Part shown: piece after piece, positions 32,866 to 40,631 of the stretch
How the letters are laid out: every line of letters begins with the position of its first letter
Position numbering within the stretch: the stretch's first letter is position 1
Notes under the pieces: model-generated
Seen by the model: only the letters and a program-made list of their open reading frames with translations
Databases searched by the model: none
What the model was told of the DNA's origin: nothing
Assembly: GCF_032197885.1 (NCBI RefSeq)
Contig: NZ_CP134159.1
Coordinates: 806,001-870,000, forward strand
Direction: 5' to 3'
Length of the DNA: 64,000 bases
Source of the DNA: Levilactobacillus namurensis
GTDB lineage: Bacteria > Bacillota > Bacilli > Lactobacillales > Lactobacillaceae
Position numbers and translations under genes: made by a program

Positions 32866-33357
32866 ATGGCAGAATCTTTGACCACCGCTGTGGAGATTTT
32901 ACGGAAGAATAAGTTAAAATTGACTAAGCAGCGGCACGCATTATTGTCGTTTCTCCTGACGAATCAGGGACACTATACGGACATCGTTGCCGTAGACGCC
33001 TATATGCGCACAGAATTTCCGGGGATGAGCCATAACACGGTGTACCGCAACCTCAAGGAGTTCGAAGAAGTGGGAATCGTGGAACAAAACACGGAGCAGG
33101 AGCGCACGCGGGTCAAGTACCAGTGTGACTTCCACCACCAGCACCATCACCACTTTATCTGTCAGAACTGTGGTAAGGTGACCGAGCTGCAGATGTGCCC
33201 GATGGACTTCTTCACGGCTCAGTTGCCGGGGTACGAAGTCACGGGACACAGCTTTGAGCTTTACGGGCTATGTGCGGATTGCAAGGCCGCTGGCGTGACC
33301 GAAGCATCCTTAGTCAAAATTAAGCAAATTTTGACCACTTTTTTAGGTGGCTCGTGA
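32866..33357 (+). CDS. Fur family transcriptional regulator
   Basis: A 163-residue protein with the Fur layout. The N-terminal winged helix contains KLTKQRHALLSFL and SHNTVYRNLKEFEEVGIV near residue 55. The dimerisation domain has the His cluster HHQHHHHFICQNCGKV and a second Cys pair CADCKAAG, which together form the structural zinc site. The sensory metal (Fe, Mn, Zn) or peroxide sensing cannot be decided. AAGGAGG precedes the ATG. Followed by the Ser-rich protein gene in the same direction. Confidence 0.9.
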   Translation: MAESLTTAVEILRKNKLKLTKQRHALLSFLLTNQGHYTDIVAVDAYMRTEFPGMSHNTVYRNLKEFEEVGIVEQNTEQERTRVKYQCDFHHQHHHHFICQNCGKVTELQMCPMDFFTAQLPGYEVTGHSFELYGLCADCKAAGVTEASLVKIKQILTTFLGGS

Positions 33358-33395
33358 GATAATACGGTAAATGGAGAAATAGGGAGGAATGGACC

Positions 33396-33911
33396 ATGGC
33401 GTACCGGACACCACCCATCATCACGCCATTCGCGATTCTTTCGATGGCATTGGCGCTGGGGGCGACTAACGTGGTCACTAACTCAGTGACTAAGACCAAT
33501 GAAGGGGCCCCGCGGGTCTCTTCGGTCAGCAATACTAGTTCGAGTAGCTTCTCGGACGATTCTAAGAAAAAAGACAGCGATGATAGTAGCAAAAAGGATT
33601 CGGACTCATCGAAGAAGGACAGTAGCGATAGTAGCAGCGATAAGGACAGTTCTTCGGATGAAAGTTCGACGGATACGCAGAGCTCGTCGGCTAACAGTAC
33701 GTCGGAATCGAAGACGACGACCACTAACAACAATACGACGAACGATGATACGGGAACCACAACGGGGACCACGTCGACATCTAAGAAGCCGGCAACCAGT
33801 AGTAGTGCCACTACCGATACCACGGATGACACGACCACGGATGATACCACGAACCACACCACTGCGCAGACTTATAGTGGTACCACCACGACTAACGATA
33901 CCAATAATTAA
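33396..33911 (+). CDS. Ser/Asp/Thr-rich low-complexity surface protein
   Basis: A 171-residue protein. The first 30 residues are hydrophobic (TPFAILSMALALGATNVV) and should export or anchor it. The rest is low complexity: Ser/Asp/Lys-rich (about residues 45-100), then Thr/Asn/Asp-rich to the end. There is no LPxTG motif. AGGGAGG is upstream at good spacing. A long Arg-rich frame and an antisense Val/Ser-rich frame across the same DNA are by-products of the repeats. It may be a spacer or a glycosylation substrate; the function is unknown. The next gene starts 20 bases downstream and is probably co-transcribed. Confidence 0.75.
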   Translation: MAYRTPPIITPFAILSMALALGATNVVTNSVTKTNEGAPRVSSVSNTSSSSFSDDSKKKDSDDSSKKDSDSSKKDSSDSSSDKDSSSDESSTDTQSSSANSTSESKTTTTNNNTTNDDTGTTTGTTSTSKKPATSSSATTDTTDDTTTDDTTNHTTAQTYSGTTTTNDTNN

Positions 33912-33931
33912 TTGAGAAAGGGGGATGGAAG

Positions 33932-34870
33932 ATGTTAAGCTTCCTTGATATGGTCAACCATTATCTGGGCTACGTGAATGTGAGTGTTAAGATCAAGAAC
34001 CGCATTTACACGGTCCTGGGGGCCTTAGGTGATTTCTATCTCTTCTACATTGCCATCCGGTACCTGCAAAACGGTCATCCTTTCTGGGGATTACTGATCT
34101 TGCTGGTCGCGGTGATTCTGCTATACTTCGTTTTCTTGAACGCAGTGTACTATTTCACCCAAAAGCAGGCACCCTTCGACATCTCGCCGAAGATTGAAAA
34201 GTGGCTGCATATGAAGTCCAAGACTGAAGAGGAGACTGCCGGTAAGGGTGGCCAGGGCTATGGACGTAATATTCCCGCCAACGGCTACTTCGATGAAAAG
34301 AAGATTTTACCGGGTAAGCTGGCCATGACGGATCAAGATGAACAAAACGTTCAGAATCTGGCCACGCAGCTCCAACAGAATCGGTTACTGACGCTCGATT
34401 ATTCGGGACTAGGTGACCGTGAAATCATGGAACAAGCCCAAAAGGACGGCAAGCCGGTCTACGCATCGGGGCCCGGGGTCTTGATTCCGTACTTTGAGAT
34501 GCAACCGGAAGACGACCAGTTAGTGGTCTATGCTGGCTTGAACCAGGCCGACAAGCAACGGGTCGGGACGGTCAGCACGGTAGGTCTCCAGGACGTGGCC
34601 GATGTGCGTGAGAAGTTCGAGTTGTACTTGGCGAACGCGTTACTGGTCGGCGGCCCCTTTAAGGTGGTGGGCCGAACCACGTTGATCGAACAGGACAATC
34701 CGTTTAAGGTGGCGGTTCAACTGGCGTACAAGCACCATGCAACGTCGACTGCACCGACCGCAGCCACCCGGGAGCAGCGCTACGACGCGCCCCGGAGTGC
34801 TTCCCGGACGACAGCGTCACGGGAAACAGACGACGAGCCAATGACGCGTCGTTCGCGGTACCACCATTAA
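33932..34870 (+). CDS. Lactobacillaceae membrane protein of unknown function
   Basis: A 312-residue protein with two helices near the N-terminus (about residues 28-45 and 50-72) and a hydrophilic domain of about 160 residues (VQNLATQLQQNRLLTLDYSG, VLIPYFEMQPEDDQLVVYAG). The tail is basic, Ser/Arg-rich and low complexity (RYDAPRSASRTTASRE). It looks like a family restricted to lactobacilli, possibly DUF6681, but I cannot verify that. GAAAGGGGG precedes the ATG. The pairing with the Ser-rich secreted protein upstream suggests an envelope role. Confidence 0.75.
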   Translation: MLSFLDMVNHYLGYVNVSVKIKNRIYTVLGALGDFYLFYIAIRYLQNGHPFWGLLILLVAVILLYFVFLNAVYYFTQKQAPFDISPKIEKWLHMKSKTEEETAGKGGQGYGRNIPANGYFDEKKILPGKLAMTDQDEQNVQNLATQLQQNRLLTLDYSGLGDREIMEQAQKDGKPVYASGPGVLIPYFEMQPEDDQLVVYAGLNQADKQRVGTVSTVGLQDVADVREKFELYLANALLVGGPFKVVGRTTLIEQDNPFKVAVQLAYKHHATSTAPTAATREQRYDAPRSASRTTASRETDDEPMTRRSRYHH

Positions 34871-34930
34871 GTTAAGCGAAACGGGCTGCCTTTGGGCGCA
34901 CGTTTCAGCACCATATCGTTAAGAATACAG

Positions 34931-34960
34931 GGAGTCTGGGCGTTTGTCCCAGGCTCCTTT
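34931..34960 (+). terminator. Terminator after the membrane protein gene
   Basis: GGAGTCTGGG (34931-34940) pairs with CCCAGGCTCC (34948-34957), followed by TTTT. The same stem sequence, nearly, ends the gene before composite C3. Confidence 0.8.
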
Positions 34961-34984
34961 TCCTGCGTTTAGGGGTAGTGGCAT

Positions 34985-35146
34985 TCATCCGCCTTACCGG
35001 TTGGGCCTGAAGAGGCTGGAACGCAGTGGGCACGACTTGGCGCCCAAATCCATAGTCCCCAAGCTGGCCTTTGGGTAATCCGGGAAAGAACCCCGAATAA
35101 CCCAAACGACACTACTGAGCCTCTTCAGGCCCAACCTCACGGTTAA
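34985..35146 (+). repeat. Structured repeat arm C4-L (TTTGGGT type)
   Basis: P1 pairs GGTTGGGCCTGAAGAGGCT perfectly with AGCCTCTTCAGGCCCAACC (19 bp). P2 pairs CTTGG with CCAAG. P3 pairs TTTGGGTAATCCGGG with CCCCGAATAACCCAAA. P3 is identical to that of C1-L. Confidence 0.85.
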
Positions 35147-35420
35147 ACTGAGCGTATCCAAGACAGCGTTTCCTGACGTTTGAACAACCTGCGGGACTGC
35201 TAAAGCTAAATAATCAGACAACCTTATTGGGCCTCGAGCCAATGGTCTGCGTCATCATATACTTGATGCTACAAGCGATTGACGGTCTGATTCACACAAG
35301 TGCCCACTAGGACCTTATCCTGTTCAGGATGGGGCCCGTTTTTAATTGATAATAGTCAGAATAATAAGCTTGAATACCGCGGCTTGATGGCAAATCATGT
35401 TCCGTTATGGTTACACGATT
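35147..35420. repeat. Spacer of composite repeat C4
   Basis: The best-preserved spacer together with C1. It contains CCTTATTGGGCCTC, ATCATCATATACTTG, GGTCTGATTCAC, the terminator hairpin, GATAATAGTC, CTTGATGGCAAATCATG and TCCGTTATGGTTACA. No protein is supported. Confidence 0.7.
35310..35345 (+). terminator. Terminator-like hairpin inside composite C4
   Basis: GGACCTTATCC pairs with GGATGGGGCCC (two wobbles, one mismatch), followed by GTTTTT. It is homologous to the hairpins in C1 and C3. Confidence 0.65.
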
Positions 35421-35580
35421 GTAAGCCGTGAGGGTGGTCAGACAGGGCTCAGCCGTGACATTTTCCTTGGTGAGCGTTTTTTGCTCGCCTAGGAAAAGGC
35501 CAGCTTGGAGACTATGGACTTGGGGCGTCAAGTTGTGCCCACGGCGTTCCAGCCCTGTCTGACCACCCGGTAAGGCGATG
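35421..35580 (-). repeat. Structured repeat arm C4-R (TTTTCCT type)
   Basis: Inverted partner of C4-L. On the minus strand P1 is GGGTGGTCAGACAGGGCT with AGCCCTGTCTGACCACCC (perfect 18 bp, several compensatory differences from C1-R). P3 pairs TTTTCCTAGGCGAGC with GCTCACCAAGGAAAA. P2 resembles that of C4-L more than that of other R arms. Confidence 0.85.
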
Positions 35581-35582
35581 AT

Positions 35583-35928
35583 CAGTGCAACCGTAAACAT
35601 CAAGTGATGGGGAAAGCTTTCCAAGATAGAATGAGAATGGCCATTGGTTCTAAAAAAAGTAACGTTTTGGCAGAAAACCTCACATGACAGTCAAATTTTT
35701 TTTGAGGCCAGAAATCCAGGAAAATCACCGTTTTGCCCCATAAATAGTTCAAGGGAGGCCGGGATGCTGAGCAGGATACTTTGACCCGTAATTTCTTTTG
35801 GTTTAAACTTTGAAGTAGACCCTGCAAGTTTCCAGGTATCGGAGCGGTAGGCGCCTGATTAACTTTAGTGATGGGCCCCGCGGACCGGTGAACGGTCACT
35901 CATTAACTATTTTAATGGAGGGAAAAAT
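35583..35928. other. Upstream region of the glutamine-type ABC operon
   Basis: About 345 bases with no supported ORF. It holds an oligo-T tract near 35700 and a small hairpin, GACCG/CGGTC, near 35881-35895. The conserved T-box core was looked for and is absent. No confident promoter was found. Confidence 0.35.
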
Positions 35929-36666
35929 ATGTCAATGATTGAATTCCACAACGTCGAGAAGTACTACGGTGACTTCCACGCGTTGCATAATATCAACTTA
36001 ACCATCGAAGCCGGTGAAACGGTCGTCTTGATTGGGCCATCTGGTTCTGGGAAGTCCACTCTGATTCGTTCCGTGAACGGGCTGGAACAGATTCGAGAAG
36101 GGCAACTGATCGTGAACGGCCAGGACTTGGCCAACCCCAAGACGGATATCAACCGGATTCGGAAGAACGTGGGGATGGTTTTCCAACACTTTAACCTGTA
36201 TGCCAACAAGACGATTCTTGAAAACATCATGTTGGCGCCCCGAATCGTGTTACACCGGGATGAACAGGAAAACAAAAAGGTTGCGATGGAGATGCTGGAC
36301 CGAGTTGGGCTGGCCGACCAAGCAGCGAAGATGCCGGCTCAGCTATCTGGGGGGCAGAAGCAACGAATCGCGATTGCGCGGTCGCTGGCGATGAAGCCGA
36401 AATGCCTGCTATTCGATGAACCGACCAGTGCCTTGGACCCCGAAATGGTTGATGATGTTTTGAATATCATGAAAACGATTGCGGAAGATTCCAGCATGAC
36501 GTCCTTGATTGTGACCCACGAAATGGGCTTCGCTCGGGAAGTGGCCAACCGGGTCATCTTTATGGCCGATGGACGAATCTTGGAAGACGATTCAAAGGAC
36601 AAGTTCTTCAACGGCGAGCCTAGCAACGAACGGGCACGTCAATTCCTTAGTAAGATTTTGCACTAA
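35929..36666 (+). CDS. glnQ: Polar amino acid (glutamine-type) ABC transporter, ATP-binding protein
   Basis: A 245-residue ABC ATPase with Walker A GPSGSGKSTLIRSVNGLE near residue 36, signature LSGGQKQRIAIARSLAM near residue 139 and Walker B CLLFDEPTSALDPEMV. These match the PAAT (GlnQ/HisP) branch closely. It energises import of glutamine or another polar amino acid. GGAGGG precedes the ATG. First gene of a four-gene operon ordered ATPase, binding protein, permease, permease. Confidence 0.93.
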   Translation: MSMIEFHNVEKYYGDFHALHNINLTIEAGETVVLIGPSGSGKSTLIRSVNGLEQIREGQLIVNGQDLANPKTDINRIRKNVGMVFQHFNLYANKTILENIMLAPRIVLHRDEQENKKVAMEMLDRVGLADQAAKMPAQLSGGQKQRIAIARSLAMKPKCLLFDEPTSALDPEMVDDVLNIMKTIAEDSSMTSLIVTHEMGFAREVANRVIFMADGRILEDDSKDKFFNGEPSNERARQFLSKILH

Positions 36667-36683
36667 TCAGGGAGGTTTGCGAT

Positions 36684-37520
36684 ATGAAAAAAATTATGCG
36701 CAGCCTGGGCCTGATGCTCGCGCTACTGACCCTGACGGTGGTCGTCAGTGCCTGTGGCTCGAGGCCGCTGTCTCAGCGTAACGTCTTGAAGACGGACCAA
36801 CAGGCCAAGACGATTACCTGGGGGGTCAAGGCGGATACACGGCTGTTTGGGTTGCTGGATACCAAAGATGGCCAGATCAAGGGGTTCGAAATTGATTTAG
36901 CTAAGGCCATCACCAAGCAGATGCTGGGCAAAGATGCCAAGGCGAAGTTCATCCAAGTGACCAGTTCGACGCGGATGCCGATGTTAAAGAACGGGAACAT
37001 TGATGCCATTATTGCCACCATGACCAATACGCCAGAACGGCGAAAGCAAGTGGCTTTTAGCAATACTTATTTCTACGCTGGTCAATCCCTACTGGTCAAG
37101 AAGGGGAGCAGCATTAAAAACGTCAAAGACTTGAACCGCCAGAAAGGCACGGTTCTAGGGGTCGTAGGTTCGGATTCCGTGGAGAACGTCGCGAAGGTGG
37201 CGCCTAACGCGAAAGTCCTGCAACTGACCGACTACGCCCAAGCCATGACGGCATTGAAGTCGGGGCAAGGTCAAGCGTTGACCACCGATAACGGGATTCT
37301 TTACGGGATGTCCGTCCAGAACCCCGATTACGTGGTCACTGGCGGGACGTTCGTGTCCGAACCTTACGGGATTGCGGTCGATAAGGCGCAAACGCCGTTC
37401 CGGCAAGCCGTCAACCAGTCGCTGAAGGAGTTACGGGACAACGGGCAGTATCAGAAAATCCTGCACAAGTGGTTCCATAACGTTAAGGGCTTTGATTACG
37501 AGGAGGCGGCTAGAGAATGA
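36684..37520 (+). CDS. glnH: Amino acid ABC transporter, substrate-binding lipoprotein
   Basis: A 278-residue SBP_bac_3 protein. The signal ends in VVVSACGSR, a lipobox-type site with Cys at about residue 24, and the binding domain runs from about residue 48. Ligand-pocket blocks of the family are present: GFEIDLAKAI, IDAIIATMTNTPERRKQVAFSN-like sequence and YGIAVDKAQTPF. Glutamine is the usual ligand of lactobacillar homologues; glutamate, asparagine or histidine cannot be excluded. The stop overlaps the next start by 4 bases. Confidence 0.9.
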   Translation: MKKIMRSLGLMLALLTLTVVVSACGSRPLSQRNVLKTDQQAKTITWGVKADTRLFGLLDTKDGQIKGFEIDLAKAITKQMLGKDAKAKFIQVTSSTRMPMLKNGNIDAIIATMTNTPERRKQVAFSNTYFYAGQSLLVKKGSSIKNVKDLNRQKGTVLGVVGSDSVENVAKVAPNAKVLQLTDYAQAMTALKSGQGQALTTDNGILYGMSVQNPDYVVTGGTFVSEPYGIAVDKAQTPFRQAVNQSLKELRDNGQYQKILHKWFHNVKGFDYEEAARE

Positions 37521-38155
37521 TTCATATCTTTGCACACTACGGAGGTACGCTCCTCTACGGGTTAGGTCAGACGCTGTTATGTAGTCTGATCGCGCTGGTG
37601 TTCAGTCTGATTATCGGGACCTTCTTCGCGTTACTGGAAGAGTCCCCGAATAAGGTCGCGCGCGGCGTGGCCCGGGTCTACATCGAAGTCTTCCGGAACA
37701 TCCCCCTGCTGGTGATCACCATGTTCTTCTACGTGGTCATTCCGTTGTATGTGATCAAGGTCAACGGGTTCACCGCCGGGACGATTGGGTTGACGCTGTA
37801 CACGTCAGCCTTCATTGCGGAAACGGTGCGGGCGGGGATTCAGTCCGTGGACCCCGGTCAGATGGAAGGGGCCCGGTCGAACGGGCTGACCTACTGGCAG
37901 AGCATGCGTTACATTGTCTTGCCGCAAGCTTTCCGGTACGTGATTCCACCACTGGGTAACCAATTCGTCAACTTAGTCAAGAACTCCTCAACGTTAGCCT
38001 TCGTGGGGGGCTTTGACCTGATGTATCAGGGGAACGCCATCGCGTCCAGTTCGCTAGAGACCATGGCGGCTTACTCCGCCGTCGGGGTGCTCTACCTGAT
38101 CATTACCATGCCGATTAGTTACTACATGCGCTACCTAGAAAAACGGTTAGCTTAG
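37517..38155 (+). CDS. glnM: Amino acid ABC transporter permease, first subunit
   Basis: A 212-residue protein of the HisM/GlnP family with about five helices. The EAA-like coupling loop reads GARSNGLTYWQSMRYIVLPQAFRYVIP near residue 118, where the permease contacts the ATPase. It pairs with the next permease to form a heterodimeric channel. It overlaps the binding-protein gene (ATGA) and is separated from the next gene by 13 bases. Confidence 0.92.
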   Translation: MIHIFAHYGGTLLYGLGQTLLCSLIALVFSLIIGTFFALLEESPNKVARGVARVYIEVFRNIPLLVITMFFYVVIPLYVIKVNGFTAGTIGLTLYTSAFIAETVRAGIQSVDPGQMEGARSNGLTYWQSMRYIVLPQAFRYVIPPLGNQFVNLVKNSSTLAFVGGFDLMYQGNAIASSSLETMAAYSAVGVLYLIITMPISYYMRYLEKRLA

Positions 38156-38168
38156 GGGAGGGATTACG

Positions 38169-38825
38169 ATGCTAAATAACTTTATTGCTGCCTACTCCCC
38201 GGATAACTTACGCTACCTGTTTGGCGGCCTGGGAATCACCATTCTGGTTTCCGTGGCCTCCATTATTGGGAGTTTCATTATCGGTGCGATTCTGGGGGTC
38301 ATCCGGTACGTTAAGATTAAGTACCTGTCCGCCTTGGTCGGTCTGGTGATCGACATTATCCGGAACCTACCGTTGATTCTGATTTTGTTCTTCATCTACT
38401 TTGGCTTACCGAACCTGGGCGTCAAGCCGGAAGTGATTCCGGCGGCGATTCTCGCGATGACCATCTTCGAATCCGCCATGTTGGCCGAAATCGTACGGTC
38501 CGGGATTCAAGCGGTCGACCCTGGCCAGATGGAAGGTGCCCGGGCCAACGGGCTGACCTACTGGCAGGCACTCCGCTATATCGTGTTGCCCCAGGCCATC
38601 GTGAAGATGATTCCGGCCATTGTGAGCCAGTTCATCTCACTGGTCAAGGATACGTCCCTGGCGACCATCATTCTGTTACCGGAAATGCTGTACCGGTCAC
38701 AGATTATCTATGGTCAGAACACGAATTACATTATTCCCATGTTCTTGGCAATCGCGGTGCTGTACTTCGTGGTTTGTTACGCACTGTCCGTGTTGGCGCG
38801 GTACTTGGAAAAGCGTCAGGCCTGA
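38169..38825 (+). CDS. glnP: Amino acid ABC transporter permease, second subunit
   Basis: A 218-residue HisM/GlnP-family permease, about five helices, coupling loop GARANGLTYWQALRYIVLPQA near residue 125. It is clearly a paralogue of the preceding gene and shares SGIQAVDPGQMEGAR-type sequence with it. Last gene of the operon, with a strong terminator 18 bases after the stop. GGGGAGGG precedes the ATG. Confidence 0.92.
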   Translation: MLNNFIAAYSPDNLRYLFGGLGITILVSVASIIGSFIIGAILGVIRYVKIKYLSALVGLVIDIIRNLPLILILFFIYFGLPNLGVKPEVIPAAILAMTIFESAMLAEIVRSGIQAVDPGQMEGARANGLTYWQALRYIVLPQAIVKMIPAIVSQFISLVKDTSLATIILLPEMLYRSQIIYGQNTNYIIPMFLAIAVLYFVVCYALSVLARYLEKRQA

Positions 38826-38842
38826 CATGCTGAGATAAATTT

Positions 38843-38888
38843 AAGGCGTTTTCGATTCTTCCGGAGAAGGGGGACGAAAACGCCTTTT
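38843..38888 (+). terminator. Terminator of the gln operon
   Basis: AAGGCGTTTTCG (38843-38854) pairs with CGAAAACGCCTT (38875-38886), followed by TTAATTT. Confidence 0.85.
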
Positions 38889-38912
38889 AATTTGGCCAAC
38901 TAAATGACCATA

Positions 38913-38944
38913 AAAAGCCCCCAGTCGCTGAACTGGGGGCTTTT
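38913..38944 (-). terminator. Terminator of hflX
   Basis: AAAAGCCCCCAG pairs perfectly with CTGGGGGCTTTT. The minus strand continues with TTTTTA. Confidence 0.88.
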
Positions 38945-38956
38945 GGTGATCAGTGC

Positions 38957-40243
38957 CTAATCCTCGACGGAATCGGCATCCGTGACCACGTATGACTTGT
39001 ATTTGTTGAAATCAGCGCTGGTCAACTCGACGCGCATCGCAGTGCCATCAGCTTGGTAATCCGTTGACAGGACGTTGCAGTGGTCGTTCATGTAGGCCAC
39101 GATGTCGCCGGCGTCGAACGGAATCAAGAAGTTGGCCGTGACGTAGTTGTGGAAGACCTTTTCCTTCATGGCCCGGACGAGTAGGTCGATGGAGGCGTCG
39201 TCCTTAGCGGAGATGATCAATTGATCACCTGCGCGACTAGGGTAGTCGGTCGAAGTCAGGTCCGCCTTATTAAAGACCGTGATCATTGGCACGTCGGTCA
39301 CCCCAATATCTTGGAGCGTCTGTTCCGTGGTGGCCATCATGGCATCCCGGTTAACATCGGCGTAGTCGACGACTTGGACCAGAAGGTCGGCGTTAGCGGC
39401 CTCCGACAGGGTCGACCGGAACGCCTTGACTAGGTTAGTCGGCAGTTGGCTGACGAAGCCGACCGTATCGCTTAACAGGAGCTTCTTTTGGTCAGGGAAG
39501 ATCAGTTGCCGCACACTGGTATCCAGGGTCGCGAACAACATGTTCTTCACGAAGACTTGCTTCTCCTCGTTCTTGCCGAAGCGCTTGACCAGCGCGTTCA
39601 TCAGAGTCGATTTCCCCGCGTTGGTGTAGCCGACCAAAGCGACGGAAGGCAGTTCGTTACGTTCTCGTTGTTGGCGTTGGGTTTCGGCGGCCTGGTTGAT
39701 TTCCTTCAGCTCGTGGTTCACGTGCGTGATCGACCGTTCGATGGTCCGCCGACTCATTTCGGTCTGGGATTCACCGGCCCCCCGGTTGGCGAGGCCACCG
39801 CCACCGCCTTGTTGGTCCAGCCGTTGCGACGCGCTGGTGTGCAGGCGGGGCAACTGGTACTGTAACATGGCCAACTGGACTTGTAACTTGGCTTCACGGG
39901 ATTGGGCCCGGTTGGCGAAGATCTCCAGGATCAGGCCGGTCCGGTCGATGATCCGTGCCTTGGTGCCGTTCTCCAGGTTCCGAATCTGACTCGGGGTCAG
40001 CTCATCGTTGACCACCACGGTGTCGACTTGGTCGTCGGCGACGATGGCCGCGAGTTCTTCCACTTTCCCGGTTCCGAAGTAGGTGCCGGGGTTGGGTTTG
40101 GTCAGTGCTTGTTGCACTTGTTCGACCACTGTCATGTGGTTGGCCTCGACTAAGGCCGTTAACTCAGCCATGGAATAATCAAACGTCGCTTGACCGGCGT
40201 TTAAACCAATGGTGACGACTGGTGTTGCTGGCGTTTCATCCAT
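38957..40243 (-). CDS. hflX: GTPase HflX
   Basis: A 428-residue GTPase. The N-terminal domain has the HflX signature (VVEQVQQALTKPNPGTYFGTGKVEEL-like, with YFGTGKVEEL) and GGGGLANRGAGESQTE, the glycine-rich linker unique to HflX. The G domain has GYTNAGKSTLMNAL near residue 207, DTVGFVSQLP and FNKADL. HflX splits stalled ribosomes after heat or antibiotic stress. An extended -10 (TGG then TATACT on the minus strand, 40277-40285) and AAGGAGG precede the ATG. Single-gene unit. Confidence 0.96.
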   Translation of the reverse strand: MDETPATPVVTIGLNAGQATFDYSMAELTALVEANHMTVVEQVQQALTKPNPGTYFGTGKVEELAAIVADDQVDTVVVNDELTPSQIRNLENGTKARIIDRTGLILEIFANRAQSREAKLQVQLAMLQYQLPRLHTSASQRLDQQGGGGGLANRGAGESQTEMSRRTIERSITHVNHELKEINQAAETQRQQRERNELPSVALVGYTNAGKSTLMNALVKRFGKNEEKQVFVKNMLFATLDTSVRQLIFPDQKKLLLSDTVGFVSQLPTNLVKAFRSTLSEAANADLLVQVVDYADVNRDAMMATTEQTLQDIGVTDVPMITVFNKADLTSTDYPSRAGDQLIISAKDDASIDLLVRAMKEKVFHNYVTANFLIPFDAGDIVAYMNDHCNVLSTDYQADGTAMRVELTSADFNKYKSYVVTDADSVED

Positions 40244-40276
40244 AAAGTCATCCTCCTTATTAGGTTCCTTGAAGTC

Positions 40277-40285
40277 AGTATACCA
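40277..40285 (-). promoter_or_regulatory. Extended -10 promoter of hflX
   Basis: On the minus strand TGG is followed by TATACT, 34 bases before the hflX ATG. The -35 is weak. Confidence 0.55.
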
Positions 40286-40361
40286 TTTTTAGGGACGGGA
40301 CGGTTAAGGGAGCTTAGGCGGCCCGGATGGGGAGAACGGGTGAAAAATGCGGGGCAATCTT

Positions 40362-40376
40362 AGAATCCTGAAAATT
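40362..40376. promoter_or_regulatory. CodY-box-like sequence upstream of oppA1
   Basis: AGAATCCTGAAAATT matches the CodY consensus at 11 of 15 positions, with a perfect right half. It lies about 180 bases before the oppA1 promoter. The rest of the 388-base gap between hflX and oppA1 holds only the two promoters and AT-rich sequence. The assignment is weak. Confidence 0.25.
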
Positions 40377-40551
40377 AAAATGAAATGACAAAAAATTATC
40401 AGGAAGTTGGCCAACGCTATCATAAAATTCATGACGGATTAACGAATTTAGCGGGATTACATGCTGATGAAACCAGGAAGCTTCGATGGAAAATAGTGAG
40501 AAAACGGGAACGATATCGGCTGATAAATGATAATAAAATTAAATAAAAGTA

Positions 40552-40580
40552 TTGATTCTAACTTAATTTTAATATATGCT
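40552..40580 (+). promoter_or_regulatory. Promoter of oppA1
   Basis: TTGATT and TATGCT are 17 bases apart. The same arrangement recurs before the other two oppA genes (42487-42515 and 44446-44474). Confidence 0.6.
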
Positions 40581-40631
40581 GTTTTCAGCGCTCATTCGTT
40601 GAGCGGATTTACATATGAGGGGTCGGATTTG

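Noticed and set aside
33320..33862. 180-residue antisense Val/Ser-rich ORF
   Set aside because: Antisense to the low-complexity gene; its composition merely mirrors the repeat codons.
33499..33915. 138-residue Arg-rich ORF
   Set aside because: It is an alternative frame of the Ser/Asp-rich low-complexity gene, which has a start, ribosome site and signal segment.
3187..35582. CRISPR array or insertion sequence as explanation of the repeats
   Set aside because: The copies are few, widely spaced, paired in inverted orientation and contain no spacer pattern; no transposase ORF is present.
35307..35624. 105-residue ORF across composite repeat C4
   Set aside because: It covers a structured arm and the spacer terminator; peptide similarity follows from the repeat.
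35583..35928. Possible T-box or other riboswitch before the gln operon
   Set aside because: The T-box core motif is absent and no recognisable aptamer was found by eye.
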